A DNA stretch of 64,000 bases, taken from Brassica napus. Lineage: Eukaryota > Streptophyta > Magnoliopsida > Brassicales > Brassicaceae. Below, in pieces: positions 32,701 to 43,705 of this stretch. The stretch's first letter is position 1, and every line of letters starts with the position of its first letter. Under the pieces are notes generated by a model. The model did not search any database. It was not told where the DNA came from and was given only the letters and a program-made list of their open reading frames with translations. Both the position numbers and the translations under genes were made by a program. Location of the stretch: NCBI RefSeq assembly GCF_020379485.1, contig NW_026016734.1:148206-212205 (forward strand), in the 5' to 3' direction.

Positions 32701-33791
32701 GCCTTACTATGAGTCATTTCTATAGTCCTAGCAATCATAGAAGCACCAAATGAATACCCATGAATGTTACCATTATCCTTGAGCATTTTGATGAGTGCAT
32801 CCATCTCGGACCTCCTGATGAAGTCTTGATCATTGCCTCGGGGGTTGATGGCTCCAGCATAAGTCACCAAAGCTTTTCCATTCCCTTCACGGTTCTCCAC
32901 TTCAGTTCCTCGGTTGGATGGCCCTGCTCCACTTGATCCTTCAGTCATGTGAGCTCTTGCCTCTTTCTCCTTTATGAACTTAGCCGGCTTCAAGTGGGGA
33001 TGGAGTATCCAGCACTGAATCTTCTTGTGCCCATACCTCTTGCAATGATCACAATTCCCATTGAACTTCTCATACTTGTTGTAGCCAGCTTTGTTAGCTT
33101 GAGGAGGTTCTTCACGGTCAGATTGCACAGCATTTGCAAGAGATAAGTCTCCCTTGCCTCCAAACAAGCCCATTGAGCCCTGCTCCCTTTGTATCTGAGC
33201 ACACACCTCCTCAAGGTCAGGTAATTTCTCGGACCTTAGCATGTGCTGAATGAGACCATTGTAGCTTGCATTCAATGTGAGCAGCAACCCAAAGACCTTG
33301 TCCTGCTCACGCCTCTCATTTAGAAGCTCTGGATCAACTGTGCTTGGCCTCAACATCTCCAGCTCAGACCACAGTGTCCTGAACTTCCCCAAATGCTTTG
33401 TAAACTCCATGTCATCTTGGGTTAACTCGTTGATTGCCTTCTTGACTTCAAACACTCGGTTCAGGTTAGAAACATTTCCATACACCTTCTTCAGAGTGTC
33501 CCACAGCTCCTTGGCTGTCTCACAGTAGCTATAAGCATCTAGGATAGCCGGTTCCAATGAGGCATGAAGAACTGACATCACCATCATGTCTTCTTGTTGC
33601 CACTTCTCCACAACACTCTCCTCGGAGCTCTCTGCGTCACCCTCTTGAGTAATCGCCCTTGGAGCTTCACCAGCTGTGATATGCTTCCACAAACCCTTGC
33701 TTCCCACAGCAGTCTTCACCATCCTAGACCAGACTAGGTAGTTGCTTCCTTTGAATGTCACCGCGACCTTCATCTTCAAAACACTTTCCAT
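32701..33791 (-). pseudogene. A-II gag-pol, 5' segment (gag)
   Basis: Start ATG at 33791 (MESVLKMKVAVTFKGSNYL). Carries gag, the CCHC zinc knuckle CDHCKRYGHKKIQC and the linker to protease, then ends at the A-III insertion. It differs from A-III at a few residues (LGKFRTLW, TYAGAINP). It is the N-terminal partner of the segment at 23274-26706. Alone it could still yield a truncated gag, which is inference. Confidence 0.92.
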
Positions 33792-34036
33792 CTTGAACAG
33801 CTTGACGTCTACAGCTTGAACAAACTACTAGATCTTGTACTGAGAACCCACACTGCCCTCTAGAACAAAGATTTACCCTTGAGTCTTCAAATGAACCTCC
33901 CACGGATCACCAAGACACACGCAAAGTACCTTGAGCTTTTGAACTCTCAAGAAACTCTCAAACACACTCACTTGTTCTCTTAAAGTTTCAAACTTGAATC
34001 CTTTAAGAAAGTCACTCACGAACTCAGATTTTACTC

Positions 34037-34054
34037 AACCTGGCTCTGATACCA
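34037..34054 (-). other. Primer-binding site of A-II
   Basis: aacctggctctgatacca abutting the LTR at 34055. Confidence 0.94.
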
Positions 34055-34585
34055 TATAAGATTTAAAGATGTAAATGATTATCTGAGTTTAGAAAGGATT
34101 ATAGAAGAGAATAAGAGATTAGGAGACAGATTAGAGACTAATGGAGAATCATAATGAAATGAGTATAGAGAGAGATTGTTTAGAACTGTCTAATCTTATT
34201 ATGAGATGAGGTTACAATATTTATAGAAGAGGCATTAGGGTTACAAGTTAAGAGAAAGCAGCACTAGTCATAAGCATGTGAAGTCAAGCCAAAGGGGAGC
34301 GTCCCTTTTGAATGAACGGATGGTAAGGCTCACACGCTTGGCCTTTACAGCCTGTCCACGGCCTGGATGGATAAGGCTCGTCCCACCCTTATCCCTAAAC
34401 GGTCTGATCAGTCTTGAGACCTTCTATGTACTCTAGAGGCTTTACTCACCCATCTCCTTCTTCCTTCATGTTTCCTCAGATGTACGGCCAAGCCCCTGTC
34501 CGTACATAGGCCGTACTGTCCGTACTCTTTCCATCACTTGCTTAGCTCTTCCTCTCCTTCTCATAATGACTTCCTCATCTCAACA
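34055..34585 (-). repeat. 5' LTR of A-II
   Basis: 531 bp; about three differences from 22603-23133 (for example ttaaagatg versus ttaaggatg). Followed by TSD gagag. Confidence 0.94.
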
Positions 34586-34590
34586 GAGAG

Positions 34591-34638
34591 AACTCAGATT
34601 TACGAAAAAGAAATCACACACTCACCCCCTTTTTAAGC
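34591..34638 (-). other. Leader of element F (outer part)
   Basis: Short non-coding stretch between the A-II insertion and the F primer-binding site. The rest of the leader is at 22505-22602. No ORF. Confidence 0.75.
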
Positions 34639-34656
34639 AACCTGGCTCTGATACCA
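34639..34656 (-). other. Primer-binding site of F
   Basis: aacctggctctgatacca, the same tRNA-iMet site as all other families here, abutting the F LTR. Confidence 0.92.
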
Positions 34657-35132
34657 TAAACACTTTTGTGTTTTAGAGTGTGTTTAATAATAATCATAGA
34701 AGATTAGAGTAAAGTTTAGAGAGAATAGAGAGATTCTAGAGAGAGAGAGACTCAAAACTCCATTAATTGATTTAAAGTATCAGATACAAGATATATATGA
34801 AGAGATAAGGCTGATTAAGTGAATTTCGAAATCCATAAGCATGTGGAGTCAATGGACAGGCTGGAACTCCTTTTGAAATGCTTGGCTGTGCTTTCTTACA
34901 TGCTTGCACTAGTGTAAAAGCATCCTCTCCTTTCCAGCATCATACAGGCTGTCAAAGTGCTCCCTTATCCTTCCTTATCCTCCCTTATCCTCTTTGGTCG
35001 AGTTTCCTCTCTTCTCTTCACTAAGTTACCTTCTCATCCCATCAGATAACTTCCCCAAGTAGTTACTGTGGTTAAAATAAAGTTACCACAATAAAACTCT
35101 AAAGTTAACACTTCCTGATCACCAACTTAACA
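34657..35132 (-). repeat. 5' LTR of element F
   Basis: About 476 bp between the PBS and the CentBr satellite. Plus-strand start is taaacacttttg and end is aacttaaca, giving element-sense TGTTAAGTTGG...GTGTTTA. It is unrelated in most of its length to the A-E LTRs and lacks the GTACGG cluster. It shares only short segments such as ggacaggctg. The 3' LTR is outside the window, so the outer end is set by the satellite junction. Confidence 0.8.
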
Positions 35133-38100
35133 AGCTTCTTAATCCAAACTCCTATGAGATTTATTCCACTTCCTAATGATTCTCCACTACTTTATGTATC
35201 AAAATCAAGCTTTTTACATGGCGATTCTTCCTGTTTTGATTAGAATGACAAAGAAGTTGTCATATTCTCAAACTGGAAAACTGGGATCACCTGATTTGAA
35301 AGTGGGATAGCTTCTTCATCCTAACTCCTATGAGATTTTTTCCACTTACTAGTGATTCTCCACTACTTTATGTATCAAAATCAAGCTTCTTACATCGCGA
35401 TTCTTCCTGGTTTGATTAGAATGACAAAGAAGTTGTCATATTCCCAAACAGGAAAACTGGGATCACCTGATTTGAAAGTGTGATAGCTTCTTCATCCTAA
35501 TTCCTATGAGATTTATTCCACTTCCTAATGATTCTCCACTACTTTATGTATCAAAATCAAGCTTCTTACATCGCGATTCTTCCTGGTTTGATTCGAATGA
35601 CAAAGAAGTTGACATATTCCCAAACAGGAAAACTGGGATCACCTGATTTGAAAGTGGGATAGCTTCTTCATCCTAACTCCTATGAGATTTATTCCACTTC
35701 CTAATGATTCTCCACTACTTTATGTATCAAAATCAAGCTTTTTACATGGCGATTCTTCCTGTTTTGATTAGAATGACAAAGAAGTTGTCATATTCTCAAA
35801 CCGGAAAATTGGGATCACCTGATTTGAAAGTGGGATAGCTTCTTCATCCTAACTCCTATGAGATTTTTTCCACTTCCTAGTGATTCTCCACTACTTTATG
35901 TATCAAAATCAAGCTTCTTACATCGCGATTCTTCCTGGTTTGATTAGAATGACAAAGAAGTTGTATTCCCAAACAGGAAAACTGGGATCACCTGATTTGA
36001 AAGTGTGATAGCTTCTTCATCCTAATTCCTATGAGATTTATTCCACTTCCTAATGATTCTCCACTACTTTATGTATCAAAATCAAGCTTTTTACATGGCG
36101 ATTCTTCCTGGTTTGATTAGAATGACAAAGAAGTTGACATATTCCCAAACAGGAAAACTGGGATCACCTGATTTGAAAGTGTGATAGCTTCTTCATCCTA
36201 ACTCCTAAGAGATTTATTCCACTTCCTAATGATTCTCCACTACTTTATGTATCGAAATCAAGCTTCTTACATCGCGATTCTTCCTGTTTTGATTTGGATG
36301 ACAAAGAAGTTGTCATATTCCCAAACAGGAAAACTGGGATCACCTGATTTGAAAGTGGGATAGCTTCTTCATCCTAACTCCTGTGAGATTTTTTCCCCTT
36401 ACTAGTGATTCTCCACTACTTTATGTATCAAAATCAAGCTTCTTACATCGCGATTCTACCTGGTTTGATTAGAATGACAATGAAGTTGTTATATTCCTAA
36501 ACAGGAAAACTGGGATCACCTGATTTGAAAGTGGGATAAGTTCTTCATCCTAACTCCTATGAGATTTAATAAACTTCTTGGTGATTATCCACTACTTTAT
36601 GTATCAAAATCAAGCTTCTTACATCGCGATTCATCCTGGTTTGATTTGAATGACAAAGAAGTTGTCATATTCCCAAACAGGAAAACTGGAATCACCTGAT
36701 TTGAAAGTGGGATAGCTTCTTCATCCTAACTCCTATGAGATTTATTCCACTTCCTAATGATTCTCCACTACTTTATGTATCAAAATCGAGCTTCTCCCAT
36801 CGCGATTCATCCTGGTTTGATTAGAATGACAATGAAGTTGTCATATTCCCAAACAGGAAAACTGGGATCACCTAATTTGAAAGTGGGATAGCTTCTTCAT
36901 CCTAACTCCTGTGAGATTTTTTCCACTTACTAGTGATTCTCCACTACTTTATGTATCAAAATCAAGCTTCTTACATCGCGATTCTTCTTGGTTTGATTAG
37001 AATGATAAAGAAGTTGTCATATTCCCAAACAGGAAAAGTGGGATCACCTGATTTGAAAGTGGGATAGCTTCTTCATCCTAACTCCTATGAGATTTAATAA
37101 ATTTCTTGGTGGTTATCCACTATTTTATGTATCAAAACCAAGCTTCTTACATCGCGATTCATCCTGGTTTGATTTGAATGACAAAGACGTTGTCATATTC
37201 CCAAACAGGAAAACTAGAATCACCTGATTGGAAAGTGGGATAGCTTCTTCATCTTAACTCTTATGAGATTTATTCCACTTCCTAATGATTCTCCACTACT
37301 TTATGTATCAAAATCAAGCTTTTTACATTGAAATTCTTCCTGTTTTGATTAGAATGACAAAGAAGTTGTCATATTCTCAGACAGGAAAACTGGGATCACC
37401 TGATTTGAAAGTGGGATAGCTTCTTTATCCTAACTCCTATAAGATTTTTTCCACTTAATAGTGATTCTCCACTACTTTATGTATCAAAATCAAGCTTCTT
37501 ACATCGCGATTCTTCCTGGTTTGATTAGAATGACAAAGAAGTTGTCATATTCCCAAATAGGAAAACTGGGATCATCTGATTTGAAAGTGGAATAGCTTCT
37601 TCATCCTAACTCCTATGAGATTTATTCCACTTCCTAATGATTCTCCACTACTTTATGTATCAAAATCAAGCTTTTTACATGGCGATTCTTCCTGTTTTGA
37701 TTAGAATGACAAAGAAGTTGACATATTCCCAAACAGGAAAACTGGGATCACCTGATTTGAAAGTGGGATAGCTTCTTCATCCTAACTCCTATGAGATTTA
37801 TTCCACTTCCTAATGATTCTCCACTACTTTATGTATCAAAATCAAGCTTTTTACATGGCGATTCTTCCTGTTTTGATTAGAATGACAAAGACGTTGTCAT
37901 ATTCCCAAACAGGAAAACTAGAATCACCTGATTGGAAAGTGGGATAGCTTCTTCATCCTAACTCTTATGAGATTTATTCCACTTCCTAATGATTCTCCAC
38001 TACTTTATGTATCAAAATCAAGCTTTTTACATGGAGATTCTTCCTGTTTTGATTAGAATGACAAAGAAGTTGTCATATTCTCAAACAGGAAAACTGGGAT

Positions 38101-39072
38101 CACCTGATTTGAAAGTGGGATAGCTTCTTTATCCTAACTCCTATAAGATTTTTTCCACTTAATAGTGATTCTCCACTACTTTATGTATCAAAATCAAGCT
38201 TCTTTCATCGCGATTCTTCCTGGTTTGATTAGAATGACAAAGAAGTTGTCATATTCCCAAATAGGAAAACTGGGATCATCTGATTTGAAAGTGGAATAGC
38301 TTCTTCATCCTAACTCCTATGAGATTTATTCCACTTCCTAATGATTCTCCACTACCTTATGTATCAAAATCAAGCTTTTTACATGGCGATTCTTCCTGTT
38401 TTGATTAGAATGACAAATAAGTTGTCATATTCTCAAACTGGAAAACTGGGATCACCTGATTTGAAAGTGGGATAGCTTCTTCATCCTAACTCCTATGAGA
38501 TTTTTTCCACTTACTTGTGATTCTCCACTACTTTATGTATCAAAATCAAGCTTCTTACATCGCGATTCTTCCTGGTTTGATTAGAATGACAAAGAAGTTG
38601 TCATATTCCCAAACAGGAAAACTGGGATCACCTGATTTGAAAGTGTGATAGCTTCTTCATCCTAACTCCTATGAGATTTATTCCACTTCCTAATGATTCT
38701 CCACTACTTTATGTATCGAAATCAAGCTTCTTACATCGCGATTCTTCCTGTTTTGATTTGGATGACAAAGAAGTTGTCATATTCCCAAACAGGAAAACTG
38801 GGATCACCTGATTTGAAAGTGGGATAGCTTCTTCATCCTAACTCCTGTGAGATTTTTTCCCCTTACTAGTGATTCTCCACTACTTTATGTATCAAAATCA
38901 AGCTTCTTACATCGCGATTCTTCCTGGTTTGATTAGAATGACAATGAAGTTGTTATATTCCCAAACAGGAAAACTGGGATCACCTGATTTGAAAGTGGGA
39001 TAAGTTCTTCATCCTAACTCCTATGAGATTTAATAAACTTCTTGGTGATTATCCACTACTTTATGTATCAAA
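35133..39072. repeat. CentBr satellite, diverged block (about 22 monomers)
   Basis: Tandem 176-bp monomers, each with aagctt, usually catcgcgatt, and ctactttatgtatc. Monomers differ by many substitutions (for example agctttttacatggcg and gattttttccacttactag variants) and fall into recurring types. The ttctttatcc variant recurs 704 bp apart (37421 and 38125), which is four monomers. The atcgaaatc variant recurs 2464 bp apart (36251 and 38715), which is exactly 14 monomers. This indicates higher-order or segmental duplication in an older array flank. It is bounded by F on the left and E on the right. Confidence 0.95.
39068..39072. other. Target-site duplication of E, left copy
   Basis: tcaaa, repeated at 53966-53970. 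Both are part of the CentBr segment gtatcaaaatcaag. Confidence 0.93.
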
Positions 39073-40065
39073 TGTGAGTTTTTCAGAGCACAGTCTCAAC
39101 AGGTTGGGACTGATTCTTGTTCAACAATGAAAGAGAATAAGAGATTAATGGAAGTATAAGAGAATGGTGAGTGTGTATGAGAGATTAAGTGAGAGATTGA
39201 GAGAATAGAGATTGAGAACGAGATTGAAGTAACCAGAATCAAAGACTAGAGAGTTTAGAGAGACAAAGTATCATAAGATTATGAAGGAGGAGGGGAAATC
39301 CCCCTCTCTCTCTTAGAGTTTACAAAATGCATACAAATGGCTTATATATGCCTTTACATGACTCAGATCATAAACCTATATCCTAAGGCTGTAATTAAAA
39401 GATAGAATGAATGGCTAGGATGAGAGAAGGCTGGTCTTGGATGTTCTGGTGCAAGCTGGCAAGGGAGGCACGCCTGATTTGAATGGAGGGGAGAGATTGG
39501 CTCATTTTGAATCAATGGCCAAGATGAGACAGTGTGGAAATAAGGCTGTAAAGGTAAAGCCATTTTTACTTTCCAGCCTGTCTCTTTGGACCACACAGCT
39601 CATGAGGAATATCCCTTTCTCTCCTTAGGTCTCCAACGGTCATAAAAGATCAGATAAGCCGCGCCCTATCCTTGCACATCTTTAAACTTGGCTGAACCGG
39701 ATGAATGGACGAGTCCCGGGTGTTGTGCGGTCGATGTACGGCCTGACCGGTCCGTACACTCGCCCTAAGTATGCACATCACCCATTCTTCTTCCTAAGTC
39801 GATCCATTCCTCTTCTTGGTTCGCCCATGGCCGTACAAGGCCGTACTGTCCGTACTGGTTCGTACCGACGCCCTATCTTTGCACCTTCGACCATCTTCTC
39901 CCAAACTCCTCCAAAGCCTTCTTAAGATCAGTCTAAGTCTTTCCTAGACTTAACTTCACAAGATAACTACTTCAGAACACCTCTGAAGCTTGATTGAACT
40001 CTTCTGGACATCTTCTAGAGCTTGCCCTATTATTGTACAAGCTCTATCTTCTCTTCAGTTCAACA
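39073..40065 (-). repeat. 3' LTR of E
   Basis: 993 bp, tgtgagtttttc...cagttcaaca on the plus strand, then PPT complement. Compared with the 5' LTR it lacks about 25 bp after gagcacag. Confidence 0.92.
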
Positions 40066-40078
40066 CTCCCCCTCAAGC
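40066..40078 (-). other. Polypurine tract of E
   Basis: ctccccctcaagc on the plus strand next to the LTR end. Confidence 0.92.
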
Positions 40079-41362
40079 TTGACTTTAGGAGATCCTAAGC
40101 CAAGCTTGGAACTCTGAAGAGTCTCCCTCATTAAAAACCTTACAAGGAAAACCCATTGGGACAAAACCTTGCAAGGGAAAAAGAGTAGAGCTCTCCAAAG
40201 CCTAGGGATTGGCCAGTGAGCTCTTGTGCCTTAGAACCAGTGTGGTTGGACACAAGAAGCTCTGGATCACGGCCTAATAGGTGCAGCAACAGTTCACAGC
40301 TTTGCGCACACTTCACACCTCAGCTTCACCTCTTCATGGAACCGGTTTGGGGCTCCCCCTCTCAACAAGCTTCATAGCCTTCTTAGAAAGGCAAGGATGC
40401 GACCGGATCATCTTTAAACATCAGTGAGGCTGAGCAAGACTTCAAAATATGCTTGCCCTCTTCATAGAACTGGTTTGGATCTCCCCCTCTCAACAGACTT
40501 CACAGCCACCTTAGAGAAGCTAGGAAATGACCAGGAACATCTTTAGTGAGGCTCAAGCAATGGTACCTGATACATTATCCCAAAGGTGCATCAGTACTTA
40601 TCAAGAAACCAAGATTGCATCACATCAATGCATCACATTTCAATCAAAACACTTTGAGTATCATATCAAGCTTAAACAATGAAATGATGAGTGAATTGAA
40701 TTGAACTAAGTTTAAGGGACACTTCCCTTTTTGTTTTGGTGAGGAGTGGCTGGATTGGATTGTCACTTGAATCCCTCACACTACGCATAGGCTTGCAACC
40801 TCTACGGGCACATCAACTTGTTGGAAGACTGTATGGATCCTTCAGCTTGAATATTAGCCTTCATACACACCCAGCCTAGAATAACTCCGGTTGATGTCTC
40901 TTGAATGTAGTCCTTGCAGCCCTTCTCTCTTGGCCATTGCAACCTCTTCATGGCAACACCAACTTGTTGGATGACTGAGTTGGTTCATCAGCTTCTCCTC
41001 AACCACCTCACATTGAAGCCGCATTGAGAGAGAGCCTTCTTCCTCACTCAGCCAAGACTGCTCTGAACAGTCTCTTGCCTAGACACGCCACTGCCTAGAC
41101 CCGGTTGATGATCCTTTGATGAAGTCCTTGCAAAGACTTGATAATGGACCATGAAACTTGCTCATTAACACTCCCCCTCAAGCTTAACTCCGAGAATAGG
41201 TGAGGAGCTAAGCTTGTGTAAGGTGTAAGCAATTTCATGGCCTTTGGACCACCGGTCTTCATAGACTTTTGTGATGGCCTTGGTCTTGTGAGCTGCTCTC
41301 TTCCTTATACCAGGAACTAGGGTGTTTGAATCACCATAGAGAGTCCTCACAAGACAAGCTCT
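40079..41362 (-). other. E internal non-coding region with repeated modules
   Basis: No convincing coding sequence. Visible are the conserved copia 3' motif complement (tcattaaaaacc through gggaaaaagag, about 40129-40187), and two imperfect copies of a roughly 110-bp unit at about 40331-40440 and 40461-40560 (each with ctccccctctcaaca). Two copies of caacttgttgga lie near 40813 and 40957. The TTCAGAG hairpin is near 41056-41075. A second PPT complement (ctccccctcaagc) lies at 41171-41183. Confidence 0.65.
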
Positions 41363-41434
41363 CATTGTATAATAACCCATGCTACACTTCCTGTAGACTG
41401 TGGACTGAACATGTCCTATGGTATTATACAATGG
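41363..41434 (-). ncRNA. Three-way-junction unit 1 (72 nt) in E
   Basis: Plus-strand arms cattgtataataacccat (41363-41380) and atggtattatacaatg (41418-41433) can pair with two small bulges. Between them are two hairpins, ctaca/tgtag with a cttcc loop, and ggac/gtcc. The same fold is possible in element sense. It is repeated 80 bp further on with compensatory changes. I do not recognise a known RNA family; whether it is transcribed as a separate RNA, acts in element RNA, or works as a DNA cruciform is unknown. Confidence 0.45.
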
Positions 41435-41442
41435 CATCCTCT

Positions 41443-41514
41443 CATTGCATAATCAATCACACTACACTTCCTGTAGATTATGGATTTAACACATCCAGTG
41501 ATGATTTGCAATGG
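41443..41514 (-). ncRNA. Three-way-junction unit 2 (72 nt) in E
   Basis: Tandem partner of unit 1. Arms cattgcataatcaatcac (41443-41460) and gtgatgatttgcaatg (41498-41513) pair with two one-base bulges. Inner hairpins are ctaca/tgtag (unchanged) and tggat/atcca. Relative to unit 1 several paired positions changed together (T-A to C-G in the outer stem twice, C-G to T-A in the second hairpin). Confidence 0.45.
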
Positions 41515-42394
41515 AACTAGACCTTTTGTCTTCACACTTTGGTTTGGCTTGTCACTGTATCACTTCTTTGTGTACCTAACATCACCACAACTCAATGCAA
41601 GATCAGATCATCCCATTGGGACCAAACCAAGATCATCCATCCTGTTTGATCACCAATGCCACAACAATATATAAAACTTGAAACAGCCAAACAATCAAGG
41701 CACAATCAAGCATATAATTTTTATTTTTTTTAAGTTCTCTAAATGCAATGCAAGCTAACATCAGTACATTTGCAATTTAGGCTCAGTTTTAAATGCATCA
41801 ATACATGAATGCACAATCGTAAAGCATTAGCTATATGAATGCATGATCAATCCGAGAACACTTTAAAGCTATGCACAACAGTTCTAATCAAAACCAATGA
41901 GGCAAGCAACTTAGACAACTTCTAATTGATGCAAGACAGTCAATGATGGATTAAACACAGGCAACAGCACCAGTACACACTCGGATTGAACCAGGAGACA
42001 ATGAGACATGCTTATGTATGCAAAACAGCTCTACAACCATGATGCAAGCAGCAGAGACATTCTACTCATTTCTACAACACATTCATGATGATTCAAGCTA
42101 TGGCACTACACAAGACAATGCAATGAACAAGACATGAGATCCTGGGATTTAAAATACTACTCACTGCATACTAACCAATGCAACAGCAAAACAACTTCAG
42201 TACCATTATGCAAGTAGCTTAGACATTCTACTAGATGCTACACTCATTAATGACACTTTAGTTATGGCAATCACAACAAGATGATGCAAAACAGAATCCG
42301 CAGGACTTAACCACACCACACAACACAACCATAACATAAAGACACAAGCTTTAAACAAGGGAAGGAGGTTTAGCTTACAACCAAGGAACCTGTG
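41515..42394 (-). other. E internal A/T-rich region with degenerate repeats
   Basis: No gene is visible. A cccattgggaccaaaccaag stretch near 41613 resembles the core of the conserved 3' motif. A T-run lies at about 41718-41731. Loosely repeated segments of roughly 140-165 bp share atgcaag...agacattctact near 42050 and 42209, with a weaker copy near 41895. It ends at the A-IV TSD ctgtg (42390-42394). Confidence 0.5.
42390..42394. other. Target-site duplication of A-IV, left copy
   Basis: ctgtg, repeated at 52505-52509. Confidence 0.92.
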
Positions 42395-42646
42395 TGTTGA
42401 GATGAGGAAGTCATTATGAGAAGGAGAGGAAGAGCTAAGCAAGTGATGGAAAGAGTACGGACAGTACGGCCTATGTACGGACAGGGGCTTGGCCGTACAT
42501 CTGAGGAAACATGAAGGAAGGAGGAGATGGATGAGTAAAGCCTCTAGAGTACATAGAAGGTCTCAAGACTGATCAGACCGTTTAGGGATAAGGGTGGGAC
42601 GAGCCTTATCCATCCAGGCCGTGGACAGGCTGTAAAGGCCAAGCGT
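42395..42646 (+). repeat. 5' LTR of A-IV, left part
   Basis: First 252 bp of the family A LTR (TGTTGAGATG...), including the GTACGG cluster, up to the D2 target agcgt. Confidence 0.94.
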
Positions 42647-42700
42647 TGTTAACTTGAAGAAAGGAATGGAGGAGCTAGAGGTGTTGAGTTGAGAAGGATC

Positions 42701-43030
42701 TTGTACAAAGATAGGGCAAGAGCTTTAGAGATTGCCTATCAAGAGTGATGAGGAGTCTAAAGGTGTCCAGAAGTGATCTGATGGATGTTCTAAGCAAGGT
42801 CAAAGTCTAGGAGAGACTTAGAAGAGTGTTGAGGAGCAAATGGGAGAGTGTGCAAAGATAGGGCGAGGCTGTACGGCCATGTACGGATCTGTACGGACCG
42901 GTACGACCCGAGAGATCACAACTCGCCCATTTGAGATGTTTTGAGATTGTGCAAAGTCCGGGACAAGAAGTGCAAGCTTAGGGCGTGATCAGAACATGTC
43001 AAGGAGGCTTTGTGCAATCTTAGGGTGTTG
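42701..43030 (+). promoter_or_regulatory. Iterated motif and GTACGG cluster in D2 U3
   Basis: Degenerate copies of tgtgcaaagatagggcgag occur at about 42701, 42849, 42948, 42970 and 43013, flanking a four-core GTAC cluster at 42869-42910. Repetition upstream of the TATA box suggests an enhancer array; the binding factor is unknown. Confidence 0.45.
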
Positions 43031-43400
43031 GGAGAAGGCCCTGGTCGTTTGGAATCAAGAAGGCATCAAGAAGATGCTTTGTGGAGGCAAACAACCAATG
43101 GGAGCTTCCTTGTGTGTGATTGGCTAGTTCTGGTCTTGGACAGGCTGTCTCTTGCTGTAAAGAGAAGGGAGCCACGACCATGAACCTGGACAGATGCATG
43201 GGAAGATTAGGAGGAGCCTAAGGAGAGCCAATCACAAGCAAGGAGCCAGCTTGCCTTGGTTTGAATTAAAGTGAACAGCCAACCTTATCCTCACAACTCT
43301 TCAGATATTACAAGAAGACCATCTCATCTACACCATCCATTCTCTCAAGTTAATATTATCCATTAGATTTAGGTTTCAGATTGTGTAAACCTATGGAGCT

Positions 43401-43408
43401 TATAAATA
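43401..43408 (+). promoter_or_regulatory. TATA box of D2 5' LTR
   Basis: TATAAATA followed by a pyrimidine-rich ctcttaatctctcagtctc segment leading to the LTR end. Confidence 0.6.
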
Positions 43409-43687
43409 AGCATGTAATGGCGATTTGGAGCCTTAAGGGAGTAAGGGGGATTTCCCCTCTCCACTTCATGGAAATGAAAACTTGTTCTTGAATCTGAAAC
43501 TGTAATCTCTAAACACTTATTCTCTTAATCTCTCAGTCTCTTAATCTCTGGTTCTAAGTCTCTTATTCTCTCATAAACACTCTTATCAATCTCTTTCTAA
43601 ATCACCTAGAGCAAGCTCTAATCTTTCTCCATTGGAGTTTATACACACACAAACACAACCAGAGAAGAGAACTCTATAAATCTCACA

Positions 43688-43705
43688 TGGTATCAGAGCC
43701 AGGTT
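43688..43705 (+). other. Primer-binding site of D2
   Basis: tggtatcagagccaggtt directly after the LTR. Confidence 0.95.

Larger units (their letters stand above)
22603..34585 (-). mobile_element. Element A-II: complete copia element split by A-III
   Basis: Minus-strand family A copy with both 531-bp LTRs (22603-23133 and 34055-34585), PBS, PPT and TSD gagag. Its gag-pol is split by insertion A-III (26707-32695) with TSD tctca. The LTRs differ at about three sites by eye, so A-II is somewhat older than A-III and A-IV. It lies in the leader of F, between the F PBS and the F start codon. Confidence 0.95.
42647..43687 (+). repeat. 5' LTR of D2
   Basis: TGTTAACTTG...CTCACA, 1041 bp. Contains five tgcaaagatagggc-like motifs (42701-43030), a GTACGG cluster (about 42869-42910) and TATAAATA at 43401-43408. 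Confidence 0.95.

Noticed and set aside
41363..41514. tRNA-like interpretation of the 72-nt units
   Set aside because: Only three stems, an outer stem of about 16 bp, and no arrangement of D, anticodon and T arms; length similarity is probably coincidence.
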